The notes: generated by a model from the sequence alone, not told the origin. Counted from the stretch's first letter, positions 34,838 to 45,150 are shown. The stretch: DNA of 64,000 bases from Streptomyces narbonensis (GCF_014649015.1 NZ_BMSF01000014.1:159534-223533); one strand, 5' to 3'. Made by a program: numbers and translations.

Positions 34838-36393
34838 GAGGTGGCTCCGGTGGCGATGGCGCCCAGGATCCGGTCGGGCGTCAGGGTCGTGTCGTTGGGA
34901 AGGGTGGCGACGAGCCGGTGGTCGCGCAGGACGCCCACGCGGTGGCTCAGCCGCAGCACTTCCTCGAGTTCGGCGGAGATGAAGAGGACCGCGGTGCCTT
35001 CCGCGGCCAGGCTGGTGACCAGTTTCTGGATCTCCGTCTTGGCACCGATGTCGATGCCCCTGGTGGGTTCGTCCAGGATCAGCAGCTCGGGGTCGGTGAG
35101 CAGCCATCGGGCGAGCAGCACCTTCTGCTGGTTGCCCCCGCTGAGGTTGCGGACCTGCGCCTCGGGGTCGGCCGGGCGGATGTCGAGGACCTCGGTCCAG
35201 CGGGCGGCGATCTCGTCCTGCCGGGTGCGGGAAAGGGGTCTGGTCCAGCCGCGTGCGGCTTGGAGGGCGAGCACGATGTTCTCGCGGACGGTGAGTTCGC
35301 CGATGAGGCCCTCCGCCTTGCGGTTCTCCGAGCAGAAGGCGATCTTGTGGGCGATCGCGGCGCGCGGCGAGCGCAGGACGGCGCGCCGTCCGTCGATGCG
35401 CAGCTCGCCTCCGTCGGCGTGGTCGGCTCCGAAGAGCAGCCGGGCCGCCTCGGTGCGTCCGGAGCCGAGGAGCCCGGCCAGGCCGATGACCTCGCCGCGG
35501 TGGATGTCCAGGTCGTAGGGCTGGACGGCCCCGGTACGGGCGAGGCCACGGGCGCTGAGGAAGGGCGTGCCCCCGGAACCGGGGCCGGCCGTGGGGCCGG
35601 TGTGGGACGTCTCGGCCAGTTCGTCGAGGATGCGCAGTTCGCTGCCGACCATGCGGTGTACGAGGGTGACGGGTGTCAGCTCGTCGATCCGGTACTCGCC
35701 TTCGAGGCGCCCGTTGCGCAGGACGGTCACCCGGTCGCACAGGTCGAAGACCTGGTCGAGGAAGTGGGTGACGAAGAGGATCGCGGCGCCGCGGTCGCGC
35801 AGTCTGCGCACCAGGGTGAACAGCTGGGCGACTTCGTCCCGGTCGAGGCTGGAGGTGGGCTCGTCGAGGATGAGGACCTTCGCCTTGACGTCCACGGCCC
35901 GTACGATCGCGACCAGTTGCTGGACGGCGAGGGAATGCGCGCTCAGCGGCAGGCGGACGTCGAGGTCCAGTTCCAGTTCGGCGATGAGCCGTGCCGCGCG
36001 TTCGTGGAGGGCCGACCAGTGGACCAGCCCCAGGCGCCGCGGTTCACGGCCGATGAGGATGTTCTCGGCGACGGAGAGGTTGGGGCACAGGTTCACCTCC
36101 TGGTACACCGTGCTGATTCCGGCGTGCTGCGCTTCCAGTGGTTCGGCGAATCCCTGGGGGCTGCCGTCGACGGAGACCGTTCCCGCGTCGGGTGGGTGGA
36201 CCCCGGTGAGCACCTTGATGAGAGTGGACTTGCCGGCGCCGTTCTCGCCCATCAGGGCGTGGACCTCGCCGGGGAAGAGGCGCAGGTCCACGCCGTCGAG
36301 GGCGAGGACGCCGGGGAACACCTTGCGGATGCCCTGGGCCTCCAGGACCGGCCGGTCGGTGCGGGTGGGTGTGGGGGTGGGTGGGGCTGCCAT
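34834..36393 (-). CDS. ytfR: Furanose-type sugar ABC importer ATPase YtfR
   Basis: 519 aa from ATG 36393 with GGAGAGGAGG upstream. Tandem ATPase domains: first Walker A GENGAGKST near 52, LAVQQLVAIVRAVD, Walker B VLILDEPTSSLD; second starts near 270 with the degenerate Walker A GLLGSGRTE, LSGGNQQKVLLARWL and LLILDEPTRGIDIGAKTEIQ. It powers uptake with YtfQ, YtfT and YjfF. The two domains match the CUT2 layout of the MmsA protein, showing two complete importers of the same class in one cluster. Confidence 0.95.
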   Translation of the reverse strand: MAAPPTPTPTRTDRPVLEAQGIRKVFPGVLALDGVDLRLFPGEVHALMGENGAGKSTLIKVLTGVHPPDAGTVSVDGSPQGFAEPLEAQHAGISTVYQEVNLCPNLSVAENILIGREPRRLGLVHWSALHERAARLIAELELDLDVRLPLSAHSLAVQQLVAIVRAVDVKAKVLILDEPTSSLDRDEVAQLFTLVRRLRDRGAAILFVTHFLDQVFDLCDRVTVLRNGRLEGEYRIDELTPVTLVHRMVGSELRILDELAETSHTGPTAGPGSGGTPFLSARGLARTGAVQPYDLDIHRGEVIGLAGLLGSGRTEAARLLFGADHADGGELRIDGRRAVLRSPRAAIAHKIAFCSENRKAEGLIGELTVRENIVLALQAARGWTRPLSRTRQDEIAARWTEVLDIRPADPEAQVRNLSGGNQQKVLLARWLLTDPELLILDEPTRGIDIGAKTEIQKLVTSLAAEGTAVLFISAELEEVLRLSHRVGVLRDHRLVATLPNDTTLTPDRILGAIATGATS

Positions 36394-36460
36394 CCGCCCT
36401 CCTCTCCTGAGGGGTCGGGGGCGGCGCGAGGACCGCCCCCGGTCCGGTGCGGGCGTCGGG

Positions 36461-37462
36461 TCAGTACTGGCGGCCGGGCAGGGCGGCCGCGGCCTGGTCC
36501 TGGGTGAAGACGCCCTCCTTGACCTCGACCCGTCGCGGGACGCTCTCCCCCGCCGCGACCTTCTTGGCGAGTTCCATCAGCTGGTCGCCGAGGAGCGGGT
36601 TGCACTCGACCACCACGTTGATCTTCTTCTCCTGCATGGCGACGAAGGCGTCCTTGATGCCGTCGACGGAGATCACCTTGATGTCGGTGCCCGGCTTCTT
36701 ACCCGCCTCCTCGATGGCCTGGATGGCGCCCAGGGCCATGTCGTCGTTGTGGGCGTACAGGACGTCGATGTCCTTGTGGGACTTGAGGAAGGCCTGCATG
36801 ACCTCCTTGCCCTTGGCGCGGGTGAAGTCCCCGGTCTGGGACGCGACGACCTTGAACTTGGCCTCGCCCTTGACGACTTCGGCGAAGCCGGCCTTGCGGT
36901 CGTTGGCAGGTGCGGAGCCGGTGGTGCCCTGGAGCTCGACGACGTTGACCGGTTCGGAGGTCCCCTCGTACTCCTTCACGAGCCACTTGCCGGCCTCCTG
37001 CCCCTCCTTGACGAAGTCGGAGCCGAGGAAGGTCCGGTAGAGGGAGGTGTCCTGCGAATCGACCGCACGGTCGGTGAGGATCACCGGGATGCCGGCGCTC
37101 TTGGCCTCCTTCAGGACGGTGTCCCAGCCGGACTCCACCACCGGGGAGAAGGCGATGACGTCCACCTTCTGCTGGATGAACGTGCGGATCGCCTTGATCT
37201 GGTTCTCCTGCTTCTGCTGCGCGTCGGAGAACTTCAGCGTGATGCCGGCCTTCTCGGCCGCCTCGCGTACGGACTTGGTGTTGGCGGTGCGCCAGCCGCT
37301 TTCGGCTCCCACCTGGGCGAACCCGAGCACCAGCTTGCCGTCGGAGGAGCCCTTGCCGGCGCCGCCGGTGGTACCGGTGGGCGCGGGCTCGGTGGTGCAG
37401 GCGGTCAGCACACCAGCGGCCAGAACGGCGGCGGTGATGACACGGAGGGCTCTGTGGGCCAT
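36461..37462 (-). CDS. ytfQ: Furanose-type sugar-binding lipoprotein YtfQ
   Basis: 333 aa from ATG 37462 (AAAGGA upstream). Lipoprotein signal MAHRALRVITAAVLAAGVLTAC, lipid-bearing Cys22. The mature protein begins LVLGFAQVGAESGWRTANTKSV, the typical YtfQ opening, then IKAIRTFIQQKVDVIAFSPVVESGWD, PVILTDRAVD, LYAHNDDMALGAIQAIEEAG and NVVVECNPLLGDQLMEL. Family members bind galactofuranose; here an arabinose form is possible. First gene of the operon; two LacI-type operators lie upstream 100 bp apart. Confidence 0.94.
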   Translation of the reverse strand: MAHRALRVITAAVLAAGVLTACTTEPAPTGTTGGAGKGSSDGKLVLGFAQVGAESGWRTANTKSVREAAEKAGITLKFSDAQQKQENQIKAIRTFIQQKVDVIAFSPVVESGWDTVLKEAKSAGIPVILTDRAVDSQDTSLYRTFLGSDFVKEGQEAGKWLVKEYEGTSEPVNVVELQGTTGSAPANDRKAGFAEVVKGEAKFKVVASQTGDFTRAKGKEVMQAFLKSHKDIDVLYAHNDDMALGAIQAIEEAGKKPGTDIKVISVDGIKDAFVAMQEKKINVVVECNPLLGDQLMELAKKVAAGESVPRRVEVKEGVFTQDQAAAALPGRQY

Positions 37463-37613
37463 GTCGAGGTTCCTTTCGGGACGTGCGTCGTACAGGGCGG
37501 TGCCCGGAAGGGGCTGGGCCCGGCGAAGGCGTGGCTGCGCAGCGGTGGTTGAGCTGAGCGGAGGCGAGTGTGCGTGGACCTCCGACGGCCGGTGGGCTGC
37601 CGAACGCGACACA

Positions 37614-37642
37614 TTGTGAGCGCTAACAGACTCGTAACTCAA
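37614..37642 (-). promoter_or_regulatory. ytfQ promoter with embedded LacI-type operator
   Basis: On the minus strand: TTGAGT (37637-37642) - 17 bp - TCACAA (37614-37619). The operator TTGTGAGCGCTAACA (37614-37628) covers the -10 box, as at araB and chvE. Confidence 0.7.
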
Positions 37643-37714
37643 GGGTTCGTACGGCCGTTACCCGTTTTTGATGCGGAGAGACGAGTCGCCGCTCAGCTAG
37701 TCGCGCCTCAAAGA

Positions 37715-37728
37715 TGTGAGCGTTAACA
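37715..37728. promoter_or_regulatory. Second LacI-type operator upstream of ytfQ
   Basis: TGTGAGCGTTAACA, centred 100 bp from the first. The spacing would permit repression through a DNA loop, or control of the divergent dehydrogenase gene. Confidence 0.65.
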
Positions 37729-37779
37729 GGACTTGCTGAGGCGCCCCGCGACACAGAAGGCTCCGCAGAATGAAGCCCG

Positions 37780-37808
37780 TTGACACACCTCACCATGCTT
37801 CGTATCGT
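37780..37808 (+). promoter_or_regulatory. Promoter of the dehydrogenase gene
   Basis: TTGACA (37780-37785) - 17 bp - TATCGT (37803-37808). The transcribed leader carries TTTCGAAC and ATATCGAAC, CGAA half-sites reminiscent of the BxlR elements. Confidence 0.65.
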
Positions 37809-37862
37809 CGCGACACAATTTCGAACGACGCCCGAAATATCGAACGTCAGGAGTCGCCCCAT

Positions 37863-38915
37863 GTGTTCCACTCCGCCCACCGCCCAGGGCGCCTTCCTGT
37901 GAGCCGCCGGGGGCAGGCTGTGGTTCTGGACGCTCCCAAGTCGTTTCGCCTCGTGCAGCACGAGCCTCGACAGGCGGGGCCCGGAGAAGCCCGGGTGCGC
38001 GTGCATGCCGTCGGGATCAGCCGCAGCGACCGCGACGTCTACCTGGGCCGCCGCCCCGTTCCGTACGTGCGCTATCCGGTCACCCCTGGCCACGAGTGGT
38101 CCGGCACCGTCACCGCCGTGGGAGAGGGCGCGCCCGCTTCCCTGATCGGTCGCAAGGTCGTGGGCGAAGGGCTGCGCACCTGCGGGACCTGCGCGCCGTG
38201 CCGCGACGGAGAGACCACCCTGTGCATCCGCGGATACGCGGAGACGGGGTTCACCCTTCCCGGCGCCATGGCTCCCACCCTCGTCCTCCCCGCTCGTCTG
38301 CTGCACACACTCGCGCCGGACGCCGACCTCACCGCCGCCGCGTTCCTCGAGCCGGCCGCCTGCGCGGCCGCCGCGGTACTCAAGGCGTCCCCCCTGCCCG
38401 GCTCACGAGTGGCCGTCATCGGCTCCGGTGCCCTCGGACTGCTCGCCGCACAGCTCCTCTGCGCCTTCTCGCCGAGTGAGCTGACGGTCGTCGGCACGAG
38501 CCCCGACCGAGCCGATGTGTCCCGTCGTCTGGGAGCCACCGCCTATCGGACGTGGGACCGCGCCTCCGGTCTCGCGGACTTCGACGTGGTGATCGACGCC
38601 GCGGGCGCGACGTCGAGCGCGCACACAGCGACGTCCCTGCTGCGACCGGGAGGGCACCTGGTTCTCACGGGCATCCCGGTCCCGGGGGCGGAAAGGCTCG
38701 ATCCCGCCCAGGTCGTCGCACGGCAGCTGTCGATCGGAACCGCCTTCGGGGCCTCCTCCGGCGCCTGGTCCTACGCCGTGAGCGCCTTCTCCGCGGGAAG
38801 GCTGACGCCGCTCGAACTCCTCACGCACCAGCTGGACATCGACGAGTTCGAGCGGGCCATGGAACTCACGGACAGCGGGGACCCCCGCGTCGGGAGAGTT
38901 CTGCTCCGTCCTTGA
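37863..38915 (+). CDS. Zinc-type medium-chain dehydrogenase, polyol/sugar type
   Basis: 350 aa from GTG 37863, nine bases after AGGAG. N-terminal GroES-like and C-terminal Rossmann domains. The structural-zinc cluster is clear (C-G-T-C-A-P-C then C, in GLRTCGTCAPCRDGETTLC). Catalytic-zinc residues are partly present: the His-Glu in PGHEWSG, but the usual first Cys is replaced (VGISRSDRD instead of GICGSD). NAD(P) site VAVIGSGALGLLAAQLL near 210. Sorbitol/galactitol/arabinitol dehydrogenase-like; it could reduce or oxidise a pentose product. Divergent from ytfQ, convergent with bglC with 3 bp between stops. Confidence 0.85.
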   Translation: MFHSAHRPGRLPVSRRGQAVVLDAPKSFRLVQHEPRQAGPGEARVRVHAVGISRSDRDVYLGRRPVPYVRYPVTPGHEWSGTVTAVGEGAPASLIGRKVVGEGLRTCGTCAPCRDGETTLCIRGYAETGFTLPGAMAPTLVLPARLLHTLAPDADLTAAAFLEPAACAAAAVLKASPLPGSRVAVIGSGALGLLAAQLLCAFSPSELTVVGTSPDRADVSRRLGATAYRTWDRASGLADFDVVIDAAGATSSAHTATSLLRPGGHLVLTGIPVPGAERLDPAQVVARQLSIGTAFGASSGAWSYAVSAFSAGRLTPLELLTHQLDIDEFERAMELTDSGDPRVGRVLLRP

Positions 38916-38918
38916 AAC

Positions 38919-40364
<1,446 letters not shown>

Positions 40365-40413
40365 GGCGGAGTCTCCCTTTGGCGGAGGTGTGGGACGAGG
40401 AGAGGAGGGGAGG

Positions 40414-41322
40414 TCAGCCCTTGATGGCGCCCTGGGTGATGCCGCCGACGATGTGCCGGCCGAAGAGGGCGAAGACCAGGAGGAGCGGCAGGGTGCCCAT
40501 GAGCGCTCCGGCGGTGATGACGGACCAGTCGGTCGACCAGCCGGTTCCCAGTCCGGCGAGGGCGACCTGCACGGTCGGGTTGGTGGAGCCGTTCATGACG
40601 ATGATCGGCCAGAGGAAGTCGTTCCAGGACTGGACGAAGGTCAGCATGCCCAGGACCGCCATCGCCGGGCGGGCGACGGGGAAGACGACGTGCCAGATGA
40701 CGCGCAGCGAGTTGGCGCCGTCGACGCGGGCGGCCTCCAGCAGTTCGGTGGGCAGTGCCTGGGAGAGGAACTGCCGCATGAAGAAGACGCCGAAGGCGGT
40801 GACCAGGACGGGCAGGATCAGCGCCCCGAGGTGATTTCCCAGTCCCAGATTCTTGGTCAGGATGAACAGGGGTACGACGCTGAGCTGCGCGGGCACGGCG
40901 AGGGTGGACAGGACCAGGCCGAGCATCACCTTCTTCCCCCGGAACCGGAGTTTGGCGAAGGCGAAGCCGGCGAGCACGGAGAAGGTCACCGTGGTGACGG
41001 TGACGGCGCCCGCGACGAGCGTCGAGTTGAGCAGGGCGACGCCCATGCCACGCCCGCCGGCGTTGTGCCAGACGTAGGTGAGGTTCTCGAAGAGGTTGCC
41101 GCCCGGCAGCATCGGGGGCGGGCTGGAGACGACCGCGTGGCTGTCGGTGGACGCGGCGACCAGCGTCCAGTACAGCGGGAACAGCGAGGCCAGGGCAGCG
41201 AGTCCGAGGACGATGCGGGCGAGTGGCCCGGCCCGGTGCTGTCCGCCGGCCCTGCCGGCGCGGACGGACGGTCGCGTCGCCGTCCGGTGAGGACGGTCGG
41301 ACACGGGGGCGGTGGTGGTCAT
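40414..41322 (-). CDS. cebG: Cellobiose/cellotriose ABC importer permease CebG
   Basis: 302 aa. The start is ATG 41322, six bases after GGAG; GTG 41334 has no good ribosome site. MalG-type permease: ARIVLGLAALASLFPLYWTLVAA is the first helix, the EAA loop is ELLEAARVDGANSLRVIWHVVFPV near 200, and the tail IVGGITQGAIKG is typical. It works with CebE and CebF and the shared ATPase MsiK, not encoded in the window. Confidence 0.94.
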   Translation of the reverse strand: MTTTAPVSDRPHRTATRPSVRAGRAGGQHRAGPLARIVLGLAALASLFPLYWTLVAASTDSHAVVSSPPPMLPGGNLFENLTYVWHNAGGRGMGVALLNSTLVAGAVTVTTVTFSVLAGFAFAKLRFRGKKVMLGLVLSTLAVPAQLSVVPLFILTKNLGLGNHLGALILPVLVTAFGVFFMRQFLSQALPTELLEAARVDGANSLRVIWHVVFPVARPAMAVLGMLTFVQSWNDFLWPIIVMNGSTNPTVQVALAGLGTGWSTDWSVITAGALMGTLPLLLVFALFGRHIVGGITQGAIKG

Positions 41323-41335
41323 GTCGTACTCCACG

Positions 41336-42340
41336 TCACTGGGAGGCGCGCAGGCGGCGGGTGATCAGCGCGTTGACGAGCCCGATGAGCAGCAGCAGGC
41401 CGAACATGATCCAGGCGACCGCGCTGGCGCGCCCGAGCATGCTGGAGTGGAAGCCCTGGTCGTACATGAGGATTCCGAGGGTCTCGTACTGGTGGTCGGT
41501 GCCGCCCTGGTGGCCGCTCTGGCCACCGAACAGATAGGGCTCGCCGAAGAGCTGGGTGGCTCCGATGGTCGACACGATCACCGTGAAGAGGATCGTGGGC
41601 TTCAGGGCGGGGACCGTGACGTGCAGGAACTGCTGCCAGCGGCTGGCGCCGTCCAGGGCGGCGGCCTCGTACAGCTCGCGCGGCACGGCCTGCATGGCGG
41701 CGAGGTAGATCAGGGCGTTGTATCCGGTCCAGCGCCAGGTGACGATCACGGAGATCGCGAACTGCGAGCTCCAGCGACCGGCCTCCCAGTGCACGGGCCC
41801 GGCGCCGAACAGGCCGAGGAACCAGTTGGCCATGCCCCCCTCGGGGCTGAAGATCAGGGCGAAGACGAGGGTGGCGGCGGCGACGGAGGTCGCGTACGGG
41901 GCGAGGAGTGCCGTGCGCAGGAACCCGCGGGCGCGCAGCCGGTAGTTGAGCAGGTGGGCGAGACCCAGTGCCATCAGCAGCTGGGGGACGGTGGACAGGA
42001 CACCGAGGGTGAAGGTGTTGAGGAGCGCGTTCCAGAAGTAGTGGCTGACCTGACCGGTGAACAGGTCGGTGTAGTTGCGCAGGCCGACCCATTCGGCGCG
42101 GTCGACGTTGTACAGGCTCACCCGGTGGAAGGAGAGCCACCCCGTGTAGAGCAGCGGGAAGAGGCCGAAGGCGGCGAAGACGAGGAAGAAGGGTGCGACG
42201 AGGGCGTACGGCGTGCCCTTGGTGTCCCAGCGGTGCAGGCGGCTGCGCCAGGCCGTGGGGCCGGAGGGGTGGGCGTGGGGCGGTGGGGTGTCCTGGCGGC
42301 CTGCGGGGCCGTTGCGGCTGGGTGCGGTCGTGGAGGCCAC
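41336..42340 (-). CDS. cebF: Cellobiose/cellotriose ABC importer permease CebF
   Basis: 334 aa from GTG 42340, eight bases after GAAGGA. The cytosolic leader (~1-42) is Pro/Arg-rich; the first helix is PYALVAPFFLVFAAFGLFPLLYTGWL. The EAA loop reads ELYEAAALDGASRWQQFLHVTVPAL near 230, then ATQLFGEPYLFGGQSGHQGG. MalF-type partner of CebG, directly after cebE in the operon. Confidence 0.94.
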   Translation of the reverse strand: MASTTAPSRNGPAGRQDTPPPHAHPSGPTAWRSRLHRWDTKGTPYALVAPFFLVFAAFGLFPLLYTGWLSFHRVSLYNVDRAEWVGLRNYTDLFTGQVSHYFWNALLNTFTLGVLSTVPQLLMALGLAHLLNYRLRARGFLRTALLAPYATSVAAATLVFALIFSPEGGMANWFLGLFGAGPVHWEAGRWSSQFAISVIVTWRWTGYNALIYLAAMQAVPRELYEAAALDGASRWQQFLHVTVPALKPTILFTVIVSTIGATQLFGEPYLFGGQSGHQGGTDHQYETLGILMYDQGFHSSMLGRASAVAWIMFGLLLLIGLVNALITRRLRASQ

Positions 42341-42461
42341 GGGCGGTTCCTTCGGTGGTCACGGCCGGTCGCGTCGGTACGGGGTGGGGGTGGCCGGCTC
42401 CCCGGTGGCCGGCCACCCTCTCCCCCGCGACGGCGGCCCGGAAGAGGCGGGGCGGGGAGCG

Positions 42462-43772
42462 CTACTGGATGGTGCTGTCGATCTGGCGCACCGTGGCGTT
42501 CCACGCCTCCTCCGGGCTCTTGCCGTTCTGCTCCATCAGCTGGATGCCGGTGCTGAACGCCCCGGTCAGGTCCTGCGCGTGCGGGCCGGTCTCGGCGGGC
42601 TGGATGGCCTTGGCGGCGGTGGAGAAGATCTGTCCGGTGGCGGCGTCGGGGCCGATGTAGGCGTTCTTGTAGTCGACGACGCCCGGCAGGTCATGGGCAG
42701 CCTGGTTGGCGGGGATGTTGCCCACCTTCTGGAAGACCTTCGCCTGCTGCTCGGGCGCGGTGAGCCAGGCGACGAGCTTCTTGGCCTCGTCGACGTGCTT
42801 GCCGGAGGCCGGTACGGCCAGGAAGGAACCGCCCCAGTTGCCGGCGGCCGGGGGCTGGGCGATGTTCCACTTGCCCTTGTTGGAAGGGCCGGAGAACTGC
42901 TGGATGTTCGCCTGCTGCCAGGAGGGGCAGACCGTGGTGGCGAAGGTGGACTTGGAGAACGCGGTCTGCCAGGGGGTGTCGAACATCTTCAGGCCCTGGC
43001 TGGTCTTGCCCTGGACGGCCTTGACTGCCAGGTCCCAGCCGGTCTTGACGCTGGGCGAGTCCTTGTAGGCGAGCTTGCCGTCCTTGTAGTACTGGACGGT
43101 GCTGCTGGAGACGACGGCGTTGAACAGCCCGGTGGCGCTGTCCATGAAGGAGGTGCCCTTGGGTGCCTTGGCCTGGTATCGCTTGCCCGTCTCGACGAAC
43201 TTCGCCCAGTCGCCCGCCCACAGCTTGCCGACGGACTCGGGGTCGGAGGGCAGACCCGCGGCCTTGAACAGGTCCTGGCGGTAGCAGATGGCCATCGGGC
43301 CGACGTCGGTGCCCAGGCCGATCGTCCTGCCGTCGGCAGTGGTGGCCTGGTCCCACTTCCAGGGCAGGTAGTTCTTCTTCTGGACACCGGGGGCGTCGGA
43401 CAGGTCGGCGAAGGCGTCGGAGAGGTCCTCGGAGGTGGCGCGGGCTATGCGACCGACCTCCAGGGCCTGGACGTCGTCGAGTCCGCCGCCGGACAGGCGG
43501 GTCTGCAGGGCGGTCCAGTAGTTGCCCTCGACGGTCGTCGGGTTCTCCTTGATGGTGATCTCCGGGTGCTGCTTCATGTACGCGTCGTACAGGCCGGCCT
43601 CCTTGTATCCGAAGGTCCCGAAGGTGCCGACGGTGAGGGTGATCTTCCCGTCGGCGGAGGCGGAAGCGTCGCCGGAGGTCGAGCAGCCGGTGAGGGCGAG
43701 GGCCAGCGTCGCCGCCGCGGAGGCGAGTACGACGGAGCGGATACGGGCGCGCGGCACGGACGAGCGGGACAT
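42462..43772 (-). CDS. cebE: Cellobiose/cellotriose-binding lipoprotein CebE
   Basis: 436 aa from ATG 43772 with GAGGAG upstream. Lipoprotein signal ending LALALTGC (Cys30). Mature start ITLTVGTFGTFGYKEAGLYDAYMKQHPEI, then NYWTALQTRLSGGG, GLGTDVGPMAICYRQDLF, FSKSTFATTVCPSWQQANIQQFSGPSNKGKWNIA and TGQIFSTAAKAIQP, the CebE pattern. It captures cello-oligosaccharides released by the GH6 and GH9 cellulases. Repressed by CebR through the perfect box at 43900-43913. Confidence 0.95.
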   Translation of the reverse strand: MSRSSVPRARIRSVVLASAAATLALALTGCSTSGDASASADGKITLTVGTFGTFGYKEAGLYDAYMKQHPEITIKENPTTVEGNYWTALQTRLSGGGLDDVQALEVGRIARATSEDLSDAFADLSDAPGVQKKNYLPWKWDQATTADGRTIGLGTDVGPMAICYRQDLFKAAGLPSDPESVGKLWAGDWAKFVETGKRYQAKAPKGTSFMDSATGLFNAVVSSSTVQYYKDGKLAYKDSPSVKTGWDLAVKAVQGKTSQGLKMFDTPWQTAFSKSTFATTVCPSWQQANIQQFSGPSNKGKWNIAQPPAAGNWGGSFLAVPASGKHVDEAKKLVAWLTAPEQQAKVFQKVGNIPANQAAHDLPGVVDYKNAYIGPDAATGQIFSTAAKAIQPAETGPHAQDLTGAFSTGIQLMEQNGKSPEEAWNATVRQIDSTIQ

Positions 43773-43899
43773 GGCATCTCCTCGATGCGTCAAGGGAGGG
43801 CTGGAGGTACGCCGACAGGTCGCTTCGATGGCGGTCGGCGTGGGAGAGGCGGCCTCGAAGGCCGGGGTGAAGCCATGCGTTTGGGCTTCTTTCCCAGAT

Positions 43900-43913
43900 T
43901 GGGAGCGCTCCCA
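43900..43913. promoter_or_regulatory. CebR box before cebE
   Basis: Perfect TGGGAGCGCTCCCA palindrome, the known CebR operator, between the cebE promoter and its start codon. Confidence 0.95.
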
Positions 43914-43928
43914 AATGGTGGCGTCGAA

Positions 43929-43957
43929 ACCCTGCCGCCACCTTGACGGTCTGTCAA
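43929..43957 (-). promoter_or_regulatory. cebE promoter
   Basis: TTGACA (43952-43957) - 17 bp - CAGGGT (43929-43934) on the minus strand. The -35 box lies in an inverted repeat, CCTTGAC-N5-GTCAAGG (43941-43959). Confidence 0.6.
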
Positions 43958-44084
43958 GGCGGCCGACAGGGGCGGGCTGTAGGCGGCGCACGGGTGAGCG
44001 CGAAAGGGGGCGCACGGCAGAGCGCGGGCCGGAGCGCTGGCCGGAGCACCGGGCCGTACGCCAGGCCGGCCAGGAGGCGGTTCG

Positions 44085-45098
44085 TCAGGCGCTGGCGCGG
44101 GTGACCAGACGCGTGGGGAGGATCAGCGGGGTGGGGGCCTGCCCGTTGATGAGCGCGACGAGCATGCGCGCCATCTCGCGACCGAGACCCTCTATGGGCT
44201 GGTGCACCGTGGTCAGCGGCGGATCGGAGATCCTGGCCACGGCCAGGTCGTCGAAGCCGATCACGGCTACGTCGGCGGGGACGCGGCGGCCGGCATCACG
44301 CAGCGTGCGCAACGCCCCCGCCCCCATGTTGTCGCTGGCGGCGAACACTCCGTCCAGCTCCGGGTGCCGCGCCGACAACGCCGCCATGGCGGCCGCTCCG
44401 CTCGGCTCGGTGAAGTCACCGGCTTCCGGCGGATACGGTTCGAGGCCGGCCGCCAGCATGGCGTCCTGGTAGCCGCGGTAACGGGCGCGCCCCACCTCGG
44501 TGTCCAGCCGCCCGCAGATCGTCGCGACCCTTGTCCGGCCGAGCGAGATCAGGTACTCGGTCGCCGCGCGCGCTCCTCCGAGGTTGTCCACGTCCACATA
44601 CCACCGCGGGTCCAAGCCGACCGGGCGCCCGCCGAACACCACGGGAATCTCCGCCTCTTCCGCCAAGCGGGCCAACGGATCGTCCTCGCGCAGCGCCATC
44701 AGCATCACTCCGTCGGCCCCCTTGGACCGGAGAAGCTGCTCCACGCGCCGGCGCCCCCGGTCGGAGGCCGCCAGGCACAGCATCAGGTGCAGTTCGGCCT
44801 CCTCCAGCGCGGCCGAGGCGCCCACGATCACCTTGGCGAAGAACGGGTCCGCGAAGATCGACGGATCCTCTCCCGACACGACCAGGGCGGCCGCACCGGT
44901 CTGACGGGTCGCCAGCGCCCTGGCGGTCGGATTCGGCACGTATGCGAGTTGATGGACCGCCCGTTCGACGGCCTCGCGTTTCGCGCGGCTGACGTGCGGG
45001 GCGTTGTTGAGCACACGCGAGGCCACCGATCGCGAGACGCCGGCCAGTTCGGCCACCTCGTCGAGTGTCGACTGCCGGTGCGGCACACCTTGCGCCAT
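44085..45098 (-). CDS. cebR: LacI-family cellulose-utilisation repressor CebR
   Basis: 337 aa from ATG 45098 (GGAGG upstream). Helix-turn-helix TLDEVAELAGVSRSVASRVLNN near 11-32, hinge LAYVPNPTARALATRQTGAAALVV. The effector domain includes DPFFAKVIVGASAALEEAELHLMLC, AASDNMGAGALRTLRDAGRRVP and VIGFDDLAVARISDPPLTTVHQPIEGLG. It represses cebEFG-bglC and cellulase genes and releases on binding cellobiose/cellotriose. A variant box at 45137-45150 lies before its own start, so it is probably autoregulated. Confidence 0.94.
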   Translation of the reverse strand: MAQGVPHRQSTLDEVAELAGVSRSVASRVLNNAPHVSRAKREAVERAVHQLAYVPNPTARALATRQTGAAALVVSGEDPSIFADPFFAKVIVGASAALEEAELHLMLCLAASDRGRRRVEQLLRSKGADGVMLMALREDDPLARLAEEAEIPVVFGGRPVGLDPRWYVDVDNLGGARAATEYLISLGRTRVATICGRLDTEVGRARYRGYQDAMLAAGLEPYPPEAGDFTEPSGAAAMAALSARHPELDGVFAASDNMGAGALRTLRDAGRRVPADVAVIGFDDLAVARISDPPLTTVHQPIEGLGREMARMLVALINGQAPTPLILPTRLVTRASA

Positions 45099-45136
45099 GA
45101 GCCGCCCTCCTCCCTCTATCTGAACACCCGGAAGGC

Positions 45137-45150
45137 TGGAAGCGCTTCCA
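45137..45150. promoter_or_regulatory. Variant CebR box before cebR
   Basis: TGGAAGCGCTTCCA, a perfect palindrome differing from the CebR consensus at one base in each arm; 38 bp upstream of the cebR start. Confidence 0.75.

Noticed and set aside
37801..37862. Leader of the dehydrogenase gene considered as a riboswitch
   Set aside because: Too short and no recognised aptamer fold; CGAA half-sites suggest a DNA operator instead.
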